Shown here piece by piece: positions 6,567-14,205 of a DNA stretch of 64,000 nt (position 1 is its first letter; the number at the start of each line of letters is the position of its first letter). Location: assembly GCA_023423655.1 (NCBI GenBank), contig JAFAFE010000005.1:704566-768565 (forward strand). The letters are read 5' to 3'. The stretch is from Pseudomonadota bacterium (GTDB lineage: Bacteria > Pseudomonadota > Alphaproteobacteria > Sphingomonadales > Sphingomonadaceae). Position numbers and translations under genes: made by a program. The notes under the pieces were generated by a model that had not been told where the DNA came from, did no database searches, and worked only from the letters and a program-made list of their open reading frames with translations.

Positions 6567-8864
6567 TCCGCGCGAATAGCTTACCACCGCCCCGACTTCA
6601 TCGGGCATCCAGGCGATATTGCCGCGCTGGATGCGGTAAAAGCCGTTCACCGCCATGCGCCCGCCCCAAAGTCCGCGCCCATAGGCCGCCTCCCAATCGC
6701 GCGCATGGCCGTTGGGGGTGAGCCCCATGCGTTGCGCGCCATAGGTCGCGCTTTCGGTGGTGTAATCATAGGCGGTTGGCAGCCATAATTGGAGCGCGCC
6801 GCCATCGACGCGTAGCGGCTCGGAGTAACGCAGCGCCAAGCGGTCATCGCCCAATATTCCGCTTTTGGCGAGATCGAACGACCAGCTTTGGCTGTGCAAT
6901 GTGCCACCGGCGAGTGCGGCACCTTTACGCGCCATAGTCCAGCCTTTGCGCGCGGCGAGCGCGGCGCTCCAGCCTTGCCCCAAATCGGCATCGACCCCCG
7001 CATTGATGAACCAGCTTTGCGCGCCGCCATCGCCGAAAAACGGCCCCAGCCGCGATCCCAACAGGGTGCGCTCTTCGTCAAGCCGGGTGAGGCCGAGCGA
7101 TAGTTTGGCGGGGCCGACAGGATGCGATGCGGACAGTCCGACCAGCGTATAATCGCTGTGGTCATAGCGCCCGCGCAGCGCGAGCATCGGATGGAGCGAA
7201 GGGGTGAACACCGCGCCGCGCTCGGCCGATGCGGTGATACGCGTCTGTCCCAGCCGGTAACTTGCCGCCATAGCGGTGCCGGGGGCGTTGCGGAAACCCG
7301 TGGTGCGCCCGCTCGCTTCGGCGACCATGAACGCACCGCCGGGCCGCCCTTCGACACCTGCGACCAGATTGCCCGCACTCTGCGAAAAGCCGAACGAGAC
7401 ATCGACATTGCGGCTGATCCGGCTGGCAATCACGCCAGCGGTGGCGCGCGCCATATGTGCTTCCCGTCCTGTGAGGGACGCCCGCTCCATGCCGGACGGG
7501 CCGACCATTACCGCCATCATCGTCGCCCCTGTATCGACCGAAAAATGGCGGCCATCGGGTTGGGTCAGCGAAAAGAGGGTGGGTACGGCGCGCGCGGGCG
7601 CAAGGTTCGGGCTAAGCTCGACCGAAAAGGCGCGGCGATAGCTGTCGGTAATGATAGTTGCCAGCGGCTTGGCGGGGCCACCATCGCCCAACGGCGCGCC
7701 CAATATGCCGTCCATCGTACCGCCTTGCGCCGGGTCGATGACCATGCTGCTCGACGCGAGGGTGGTCGTCCCGACCGGCTGGAACGCGCGGCTGAGGTCG
7801 AGCGCGCCGCGCCCGTATACATCGTCAATCCCCGCGCCGCCCAGATCACGCGCGGTCGAAAAGACAAGCTGCACCACCTCTTCGGGCGAAAGATTGGGGA
7901 AAGCCTGACGCAACAGGGCAATCGCCCCCGTCACCACCGGCGCGGAAAAAGAAGTGCCGCTCCACAAGGTCGGCGTGCCGTCCTTGTCGATCGTGCGCAC
8001 CCTTGTGCCGAGCGCGGTGATATAGTGATTGGCCCTTGTTCCGGCGCGGTTTGAAAAGCCCGCAATCGTCATATTGTCGGTGCCGAGCGCGCCTGCGACC
8101 AGCACCAGCCCGCGCTGCCCCGCATCGACCAATGCGGCGGCAAAAGCGTCGGGGTTGCCGCCGGTTGCTTCCTCGCCGTCATTGCCTGCGGACACGACGA
8201 TGATAATGCCTTCGGATGTCGCGCGGCTCACCGCCTGACGCAGTGTATAGCCTGCCCCTTCCTCGCCGCCGAGCGAGATGTTGATGACCTTGGCACCTGC
8301 CTGCCGCGCAGTATCTATGCCCGCCGCAATCGCGCTGTCGTAAAATTCGCAGCCCGCATCTTCGCCTTGCCCTTCGGTGGCGCAGGTGCCGGGCTTGTCG
8401 GCGCGGATGACCACCAGCGAACTGTTAAACGCGACGCCATGATGGCCGCTATCATCCTTGTTCGCCGCAATCACGCCCGCGACCGCCGTGCCGTGGCCGT
8501 CTTCGTCGCTATAGCTGCTATTGCCCGCCGTATCGCGGGAGGCGGCATGGATGCGTCCGGTAAATTCGGACAGCGTTGCGTTGATGCCGGAATCAATCAC
8601 CCCGACATTGATGCCCGCACCGGTCGCGCCCGATTGATAGGCTTTGAGCGCGTTGATCGACGCCGCGCCATTGGAGGCGCGATATTCCGCCGTGTCATAA
8701 TTGATATTGGCCGGTGGCGGTGGTGGCGGAGGAGGAGGCGGCGGATTGACCGGCGGTGGAGGCGGGGGCGGGGTTGAAATCACCCCGTTGCCACCGCCGC
8801 CGCCACACGCAGTTAAAGCGAGCAGGACCAACATGGTGGATCCGCGTAATAAAAGCTGTTTCAT
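6561..8864 (-). CDS. Lipoprotein subtilase (S8) with C-terminal autotransporter-like region
   Basis: 767 residues. The N-terminus MKQLLLRGSTMLVLLALTAC is a lipoprotein signal with lipobox LTAC, followed by a Gly run and a Pro-rich linker. The S8 subtilisin domain covers about residues 60-380. The catalytic triad reads as Asp in NVGVIDSGIN, His in DGHGTAVAGV and Ser in SGTSFSAPVV. The last 270 or so residues alternate polar and aromatic positions and end in Phe, as expected for an outer-membrane beta-barrel. The arrangement resembles NalP/SphB1-type lipoprotein subtilase autotransporters that process other surface proteins; that role is inferred. It is convergent with sufA and lies 158 bp downstream of the P450 gene on the same strand. 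Confidence 0.9.
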   Translation of the reverse strand: MKQLLLRGSTMLVLLALTACGGGGGNGVISTPPPPPPPVNPPPPPPPPPPPANINYDTAEYRASNGAASINALKAYQSGATGAGINVGVIDSGINATLSEFTGRIHAASRDTAGNSSYSDEDGHGTAVAGVIAANKDDSGHHGVAFNSSLVVIRADKPGTCATEGQGEDAGCEFYDSAIAAGIDTARQAGAKVINISLGGEEGAGYTLRQAVSRATSEGIIIVVSAGNDGEEATGGNPDAFAAALVDAGQRGLVLVAGALGTDNMTIAGFSNRAGTRANHYITALGTRVRTIDKDGTPTLWSGTSFSAPVVTGAIALLRQAFPNLSPEEVVQLVFSTARDLGGAGIDDVYGRGALDLSRAFQPVGTTTLASSSMVIDPAQGGTMDGILGAPLGDGGPAKPLATIITDSYRRAFSVELSPNLAPARAVPTLFSLTQPDGRHFSVDTGATMMAVMVGPSGMERASLTGREAHMARATAGVIASRISRNVDVSFGFSQSAGNLVAGVEGRPGGAFMVAEASGRTTGFRNAPGTAMAASYRLGQTRITASAERGAVFTPSLHPMLALRGRYDHSDYTLVGLSASHPVGPAKLSLGLTRLDEERTLLGSRLGPFFGDGGAQSWFINAGVDADLGQGWSAALAARKGWTMARKGAALAGGTLHSQSWSFDLAKSGILGDDRLALRYSEPLRVDGGALQLWLPTAYDYTTESATYGAQRMGLTPNGHARDWEAAYGRGLWGGRMAVNGFYRIQRGNIAWMPDEVGAVVSYSRGF

Positions 8865-9022
8865 GGCCGCAACCCCTCGCTAAGCCCCCTCGACCGCAAT
8901 CCGGTCGGCCTTATGCTGCGCCCGCTCCGGTTAGGATAAGATAAACAAAAGCAGGTGCCGTGGATATTATAAAGATGTAACGCACGGACGCAGCACGCTA
9001 ATCCGGCTAAAACAGGCGGATT

Positions 9023-10402
9023 TTAAAGCCGCTCCAGCCGGATTTTCAGCCCATCCTTGGGTTTGGGAATCGGCCAGGCCTGCCATTCGGGGGTATAACC
9101 TTCGTCGAGCACGATGCGATGCGTGGTCAGCAAATGGTGGAAGAAGATTTTCGCCTGCATATAGGCAAAATGGAGACCCAGACACATATGTGCGCCGCCG
9201 CCGAACGGCACCCACGCATATTTGTGGCGTTCGCGCATCTGTTCGGGGGTAAAGCGCATCGGGTCGAATTTTTCCGGCTCCGGCCAATATTCGGGCATAT
9301 TATGCGTATAGGTCGGATTGATGCCGACATGGGTGCCCGCAGGGATGGTGTAGCCGCCAAACTCGAACGGTTTGAGCGCGCGGCGCGGGATGGCAGGGAC
9401 CGGCGGGATCATGCGCAGGCTTTCCTTGAACGCCATTTCGGTGAGTTCCAACTGCCCCAGCGCATTGTGCGACAAGGGCGCCCCTGCTTGCGCTACGCCC
9501 AGCATTTCCGCGCGCAGCCGCTCCTGCCATTCGGGATGCTGGCCGAGCAGCCAGACCATCGATGTGACCGACGATGTAATCGTGTCATGCGCGGCCATCA
9601 TCAGGAAATTCATATGGTCGATAATCGCCTGATCGGACAAAGGCGCGCCATTTTCATCGACCGCATGACAGATTTGGGTGAAAATATCGCTGCCTTCGCG
9701 CTGGCGCCGTTCGGGGATTGCGCGCGCGAAAAAGTCGCTGAGATAACGCCGTCCGGCTACGCCTCGCGCCATTTTGGTGAAAGGCAAAGGGGTGCGTGCG
9801 ACCCCGACCGATGCCGCGACCATATCGACAAAAGCCTGATTGATGCGGTCCGCTTCTGGCCCCCATGCAATGCCGAGGAAAGAGGTCGCCGCAAGGTCGA
9901 GCGTTAGCTGTTTGATGGCGGGGTAGAATTGCATTTCCGCCCCGTCCGCTTCGCTCCATTGTCGGACGCGCGCGGCAATGCCTTCGTTCAGGCTATCGGC
10001 ATAATATTTCATCGGTTCGGGCTTGAAGGCGACCGACAAGGTTCGCCGGTCCATGCGGTGATGGTCGAAATCCATCAGCATCAGCCCGCGCGGGAAGAGC
10101 CGCCACAAAATCGGCCCCCAGCCTTGTTCGGAGGAAAATATCTTGTCGCGGTCGAACAGCATCAGCTCATTGGCTTCGGGGCCGAGCAGCGCCACCTGAT
10201 AGCCGCCAAAGCCGCGTGTCCGGAAAATCTTGCCAAAGCGCGCGACCATTTTGGCGGTGAAAGCGCGCGGGTCTTTAAGCTGTTCCAGCGTGGTGCCCAG
10301 AACCGGCATCCCGTCTTCGCCGGGGATATGGGCGAGCGCGTCGCGGCTGTGAAAAGGGGGCCAGTGCGGATGGGCGGCCAGCATCGCCGTGCGTTCGCTC
10401 AT
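9023..10402 (-). CDS. Cytochrome P450 monooxygenase
   Basis: 459 residues, soluble bacterial type with no membrane anchor. The haem-thiolate loop is FGGGAHMCLGLHFA near residue 405, with the axial Cys. The K-helix ExxR motif is KESLR, and the I-helix oxygen-activation segment is MMAAHDTITSSVTSM, with the acid-Thr region degenerate (HDTI). The PERF-like region is EPEKFDPMRF. Substrate is unknown. The N-terminal layout (HIPGEDGMPVLGTTLEQL) recalls sterol/retinoid-type bacterial P450s, but that is only suggestive. No ferredoxin or reductase gene adjoins it. The Shine-Dalgarno is weak (GGAGAGC upstream of the ATG). Confidence 0.95.
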   Translation of the reverse strand: MSERTAMLAAHPHWPPFHSRDALAHIPGEDGMPVLGTTLEQLKDPRAFTAKMVARFGKIFRTRGFGGYQVALLGPEANELMLFDRDKIFSSEQGWGPILWRLFPRGLMLMDFDHHRMDRRTLSVAFKPEPMKYYADSLNEGIAARVRQWSEADGAEMQFYPAIKQLTLDLAATSFLGIAWGPEADRINQAFVDMVAASVGVARTPLPFTKMARGVAGRRYLSDFFARAIPERRQREGSDIFTQICHAVDENGAPLSDQAIIDHMNFLMMAAHDTITSSVTSMVWLLGQHPEWQERLRAEMLGVAQAGAPLSHNALGQLELTEMAFKESLRMIPPVPAIPRRALKPFEFGGYTIPAGTHVGINPTYTHNMPEYWPEPEKFDPMRFTPEQMRERHKYAWVPFGGGAHMCLGLHFAYMQAKIFFHHLLTTHRIVLDEGYTPEWQAWPIPKPKDGLKIRLERL

Positions 10403-10646
10403 GGGTTTCAGCTCTCCAACGGGTCGCGGCGCGATGGGGGTGCCCGCAGGACGGATTCGCGCCTAGTTACCGGTGTTGAAGCTTACCGGACCTGCTTACT
10501 GACACAAGCGTAAATTTATACCGGTTTACATCTGTGTTCACCCGCAATTCAAGTCGATATGGTATTAAGTCACGATAAAGTGAGCCGATTCGATAGCCTG
10601 CTTGCGCGTTAATAAGAGGCACGGGGCGGTTTTTGTGGAAGGAATA

Positions 10647-11579
10647 ATGACAATGTCTTTCAAGCTTCCGGTTTCGCGCAAGCTTATGGGTCGCGCAGGA
10701 TTGGCTGCGGCTGCAGCGTTCAGCCTGTCGGGCTGCATGTATGATGGCGGCATTTATGGTGCCAGCGATTATGGCTATTATGACGATGGTTACGGCTATG
10801 GCTATGATGACGGTTATGGCTATGGCGGCTATGACGATTATTATTATGACGATTACCGTCTGGGCTACCCCAACATAGGCTATGGCGGCGGCTGGTACGA
10901 TAATTATTATTATCCGGGCTATGGCGTTTATGTTTACGACCGTGGCGGCCGCTATTATCCGATGAACCAGAAATACCGCAATTATTGGGGTAACTGGCGT
11001 CGCGATTGGCGGATGCGCAACGGGCGCGGCAATAATCATGACCGCAACTGGCGCGACAAGAACCGCTATGACCGCCCGACCGCAGGCCGCCCGCCCAACA
11101 TGGTGCAGCGCCCTGAACATATCCGCCGGGATGATAAGGACCGTCGCGGTTTCGGGCATCTTGCGCCTGCTGCGCGTGAGGCTGAACGCAACCGTGAGCG
11201 CGAACAGCGCCGCGTGATCCGCCAGCAGCGCCAGCCTGACACAACGCAACCGTCGCGCAACTGGCGTGGTAATCGCGGGGAAGGGCGTGGGGATGGTCAG
11301 CCGCGTCAGTGGCAGGGGCAGCAACGCCCCGACGGTACCCCGCGCGCACGTCCGCAATGGCAAGGCCAGCGTCCCGAGGGCCAACGGCAGGAAGGCCAGC
11401 GCCGCTGGCGTCAGGAGCAGCGTCAGCAGGTTGCCCCGCAAGCTCGTCCTCAGCCGCAACAGCGCCAACAGGCCGCACCGCAGCAACAGCGCCAAGAACG
11501 CGCGGCACCCGCCCAGCGTCCCAACCGCGAAGGCCGTGGCTTTGGCCGGATGCGCAACCAGAATGAGCGCCCGGATTAA
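10647..11579 (+). CDS. Tyr/Gly/Asp-rich, then Arg/Gln-rich lipoprotein
   Basis: About 310 residues, family not recognised. The N-terminus (MSFKLPVSRKLMGRAG, then FSLSGC) is a lipoprotein signal with lipobox LSGC. Next come some 90 residues made almost entirely of Tyr, Gly and Asp (YGYGYDDGYGYGG type), a basic Trp/Arg/Asn section (NYWGNWRRDWRMRNG), and a C-terminal half rich in Arg, Gln and Pro. GGAAGGA at 10637-10643 suits ATG 10653 slightly better than ATG 10647. The composition suggests a disordered, multivalent cell-envelope protein, perhaps binding polyanions or metal; this is inference. It is transcribed alone and ends just before a strong terminator. Confidence 0.8.
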   Translation: MTMSFKLPVSRKLMGRAGLAAAAAFSLSGCMYDGGIYGASDYGYYDDGYGYGYDDGYGYGGYDDYYYDDYRLGYPNIGYGGGWYDNYYYPGYGVYVYDRGGRYYPMNQKYRNYWGNWRRDWRMRNGRGNNHDRNWRDKNRYDRPTAGRPPNMVQRPEHIRRDDKDRRGFGHLAPAAREAERNREREQRRVIRQQRQPDTTQPSRNWRGNRGEGRGDGQPRQWQGQQRPDGTPRARPQWQGQRPEGQRQEGQRRWRQEQRQQVAPQARPQPQQRQQAAPQQQRQERAAPAQRPNREGRGFGRMRNQNERPD

Positions 11580-11630
11580 TCCACCGCGCTTGAAATACAC
11601 CCGCCCGTAAACCGGGCAACAGGGTGAGAA

Positions 11631-11667
11631 AAGGGTTGCCGTCCTTCAGGTCCGGCAACCCTTTTTT
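11631..11667 (+). terminator. Rho-independent terminator after the Tyr/Gly-rich lipoprotein gene
   Basis: A perfect 10-bp stem, AAGGGTTGCC (11631-11640) with GGCAACCCTT (11654-11663), a 13-nt loop and a T run to 11667. It lies 52 bp after the stop codon. Confidence 0.93.
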
Positions 11668-11824
11668 ATGCAATCCTTTTTATGGGGCCGGATGACAGGC
11701 TGAATCCCCTTTCTGCCGGAGGCGTATCCGGAACACAGGCTCCTATGCTGCGCGATTACGAGCCGGGGGCATGCCACCGGTAAAACCGGGAAAATAGCGC
11801 GCGATACTCTATTCAAAACAGCAC

Positions 11825-11848
11825 AAAAAAGGCCGCATAAGAGCGGCC
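11825..11848 (-). terminator. Minus-strand terminator without an obvious upstream gene
   Basis: Read on the minus strand, GGCCGC-TCTTAT-GCGGCC is followed by six T residues. The nearest annotated minus-strand gene ends at 12791, almost 950 bp upstream, so this may end either a long 3' UTR or a small RNA. Confidence 0.75.
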
Positions 11849-12006
11849 CGAACAGCGGATGAATTAACAACAGCATTCGCTTTGCAAGAGGCAGGTATTA
11901 TCCCGATATTTTCCTGAAAATCAAGACTTGATCCGCGAATCACAATGACTCACAAAGATGACGTGCAGCGATGATTTTCATCCCGCACCGAGCGCCACAC
12001 GTAGCG

Positions 12007-12020
12007 AAAGGAGGTGATCC
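12007..12020 (+). promoter_or_regulatory. Extreme ribosome binding site (14-nt anti-SD match)
   Basis: AAAGGAGGTGATCC is the exact complement of the usual 3' end of bacterial 16S rRNA (GGATCACCTCCTTT). GGAGG ends seven bases before ATG 12022, the ideal distance. Ordinary genes in this window show four to seven matching bases. Confidence 0.85.
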
Positions 12021-12021
12021 G

Positions 12022-12078
12022 ATGTCTCATGGTTCAGTATGGGGGTCGGTCAAGTCCGTTCGGGGAATGCGCAGCTAA
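12022..12078 (+). CDS. Candidate 18-residue peptide behind the extreme RBS
   Basis: ATG 12022 opens a frame of 18 codons, MSHGSVWGSVKSVRGMRS, ending in TAA 12078. I do not recognise the peptide. Evidence for translation is the ribosome binding site alone. Downstream is a structured tail, ending in a long GC hairpin at 12141-12172. It could be a leader peptide, a small functional protein, or an RNA whose SD-like segment titrates ribosomes. No long ORF follows that it could control. Confidence 0.5.
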   Translation: MSHGSVWGSVKSVRGMRS

Positions 12079-12140
12079 TCCACTAGCGCGAAGAACCATT
12101 TACCGAAGCAGACGGGAGATCGTCCGCTGACCATGTTGAT

Positions 12141-12172
12141 GGGCCGTCCGGATGCACCCGCTCCGGCGGCCC
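12141..12172 (+). terminator. GC-rich hairpin after the 18-codon ORF
   Basis: GGGCCGTCCGGA (12141-12152) pairs with TCCGGCGGCCC (12162-12172), with one bulged T and a nine-base loop. Only a weak pyrimidine tract (CTCTCATTT) follows, so it is a probable but not classical terminator of the small transcript. Confidence 0.55.
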
Positions 12173-12201
12173 CTCTCATTTGCGGGGTTGTCGGGGGTGT
12201 G

Positions 12202-12286
12202 GGCCTATTGGGGTTGTAGGCCTATCGGGTTTGTAGGGATGCTTCATTTGCACGCCTATCGGATGTGCAGGATATTGCATTTACAA
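12202..12286. repeat. Degenerate 17-bp tandem array (about five units)
   Basis: Units start at 12202, 12219, 12236, 12253 and 12270. The first two (GGCCTATTGGGGTTGTA and GGCCTATCGGGTTTGTA) differ at two positions, the fourth keeps GCCTATCGG and TGTGCA or similar, and the third and fifth share TTGCA or CATTT elements. The array lies in gene-free DNA. Confidence 0.6.
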
Positions 12287-12371
12287 AAATAGGCAGGTGT
12301 CCGGTTTTGGGTTGGAGTATCCCGGACCATCTCTCCGGGAAGATTTGCGGGAAACCGCCGCAAATATGAAA

Positions 12372-12700
12372 GGATTCACGCGAAGCCGCGAAGCCGCGAA
12401 GATCGTCGAGGATGAGCGGCACACCATTTTCCCTTAAAAATCCGTCGCCTATCTAGCCAAAATCCTCCCCTGTAAGGGGAGGGGGACCATTTGCCGCAGG
12501 CAAATGGTGGAGGGGTGTCGCGCTATCGAGAGGGCATCACCCCTCCGTCACGCCCTACGGGCGCGCCACCTCCCCTTGTCAGGGGAGGATAAGGTGAAGG
12601 ATATAACCGTCGTTTAGCCTGCGAAATTCTCCGTGCGCTCCGCGCCTCCGCGCGAACCCGAACATCTTCGCAGGCTTCGCGCCTTCGCGTGACTCCCTAT
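12372..12700. repeat. Gene-free repeat cluster: GCGAAG-type ends around a family-A element
   Basis: TTCACGCGAAGCCGCGAAG (from 12375) and, in opposite orientation, CTTCGCGCCTTCGCGTGA (12675-12692) enclose a family-A composite at 12464-12588. The composite has end palindromes at 12464-12482 and 12569-12588 and the internal blocks GGTGGAGGGGTGTCGCGCTA and CACCCCTCCGTC, matching those between sufC and sufD. No coding sequence is supported between 12079 and 12790. Confidence 0.75.
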
Positions 12701-12790
12701 TCCCTAATAGTCCCGACACAGCCGGAAAAACAAAGCGGTAGGGGCGGTGGAAGCGGTCGCTCGAGAACTGCAGCCCCCCTCTATCCCGCC

Positions 12791-14122
12791 CTAAACCGGC
12801 TTGCTGCGTTCATCCTCGAAATTGCTGGGGTCGAGCTCCAGCCCGCGTGCGCCGTCATGGACGGTATGGGCAGGCGCATGGGGGAGATCTTGTTCGGCTG
12901 GCTCTTCGACTTCCAGCATCCCTTCCCATTTGGTGATGACCGAGGTGGCGACCGCGTTGCCGACCACATTGGTCGCGGTGCGGCCCATGTCGAGAAACTG
13001 GTCGATGCCCAGGATAATCGCCACGCCTTCGACAGGCAGCCCGAACATCGCCAGTGTGCCGGTGATGACCACAAGGCTCGCGCGCGGGACCGCGGCAATG
13101 CCCTTGGACGAAATCATCAAGGTGAGCAGGATCATAATCTGCGTGCCCCAGCTCAAATCCATGCCATAGGCTTGCGCGATGAAAATGGTCGCAAAGCTGG
13201 AATACATCATCGACCCGTCAAGGTTGAAGCTATAGCCCATCGGCAGCATGAAGCCCGAAATACGGCGCGGCACACCGAAACGGTCAAGCTGTTCGAACAA
13301 TTTGGGCATGGCGGCTTCGGACGAGGCGGTCGAAAAGGCGATCAGCACCGGCTCGCGGATATAGCGCACAAGGTCGAGGATGCGCCGACCGAGGAAAATC
13401 CCGCCTATCCCCAACAGGATCAGCCACAATAGCATCAGCCCGAAATAAAATTCCGATACCAGCTTGCCATAGGTCAACAGGATGCCAAGGCCGTTAATCG
13501 CCACCACATTGGCGAGCGCGCCGAACACCGCGAACGGCGCAAAACGCATCACATAGCCGGTGATTTGCAGCATCATTTCGGCCAAGGCTTCCGCACCCCG
13601 CACCAAGGGCGCGCCCTTTTCGCCGAGCGCGGACAAGGCGACGCCCGCAAATAGCGAAAACACCAATATCTGGAGGATATTGTTGGTCGCCATTGATTCA
13701 AAAATATTGTGCGGGAAGACGTGGAGAATGAATTCGCGCCCGTCGAGTTTCTTGACCTCGCCAAGGTCCGCAATGGTATGCGCGCCGACCGGTGCGCCGA
13801 CGCCCGGCTGGAACAGATTGACCAGCAACAGCCCCAGACCGATCGAGATGAAACTGGCCAGAATGAACCATGTAATCGCGCGGAAGCCGATGCGGCCCAG
13901 CGCGGCGCTATCGCCCATATGCGCGATGCCGACCACAATGGTCGACAAAATCAGCGGCGCGACCAGCATTTTGACAAGGCTTAGGAAAATATCGGACAAT
14001 AGCTTGAACCAGCTTGCCCAGACTTTGGCGAGTTCGGCATCGACCGACTGGTTGACCGCATATCCGGCTATTACGCCGAGAACCATCCCGGCCAAAATCC
14101 ACCATGTCAGTTTGCGATCCAT
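12791..14122 (-). CDS. Dicarboxylate/amino acid:cation symporter (DAACS family), copy 1
   Basis: 443 residues, an inner-membrane secondary transporter of the GltP/DctA type that imports glutamate, aspartate or C4-dicarboxylates with H+ or Na+. Family marks are the re-entrant loop ISSKGIAAVPRASLVVITGT, the conserved NLDGSMMYSSFATIFIAQAYG helix (NMDGT region), and GIDQFLDMGRTATNVVGNAVA with the substrate-binding Asp, Arg and Asn. Eight membrane helices can be followed. It starts with MDRKLTWWILAGMVLGVIAGY. A paralogue lies 83 bp upstream in the same direction, so the two may be cotranscribed. Substrate preference cannot be told from sequence. Confidence 0.95.
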   Translation of the reverse strand: MDRKLTWWILAGMVLGVIAGYAVNQSVDAELAKVWASWFKLLSDIFLSLVKMLVAPLILSTIVVGIAHMGDSAALGRIGFRAITWFILASFISIGLGLLLVNLFQPGVGAPVGAHTIADLGEVKKLDGREFILHVFPHNIFESMATNNILQILVFSLFAGVALSALGEKGAPLVRGAEALAEMMLQITGYVMRFAPFAVFGALANVVAINGLGILLTYGKLVSEFYFGLMLLWLILLGIGGIFLGRRILDLVRYIREPVLIAFSTASSEAAMPKLFEQLDRFGVPRRISGFMLPMGYSFNLDGSMMYSSFATIFIAQAYGMDLSWGTQIMILLTLMISSKGIAAVPRASLVVITGTLAMFGLPVEGVAIILGIDQFLDMGRTATNVVGNAVATSVITKWEGMLEVEEPAEQDLPHAPAHTVHDGARGLELDPSNFEDERSKPV

Positions 14123-14205
14123 CGCTCCCCCGTTCCTTATGCGCTTATATTGTGGTCCAATCGTCGGGGTTTGGCGGAAGCGCTAAGGAATTGCAACAGA
14201 CTGCG

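Noticed and set aside
10467..11600. Hydrophobic minus-strand frame of 377 codons opposite the Tyr/Gly-rich lipoprotein
   Set aside because: The Ile/Val/Ala repetition is the reverse of Tyr/Asp/Gly codons; the plus-strand gene has a signal peptide, RBS and terminator.
11646..11876. 76-codon minus-strand ORF after the Tyr/Gly-rich lipoprotein gene
   Set aside because: It spans two terminators and lacks an RBS.
12007..12020. Possible fragment of a 16S rRNA gene in reverse orientation
   Set aside because: Only 14 nt match the 16S 3' end complement; the sequence on either side has no rRNA similarity, so an RBS is the simpler reading.
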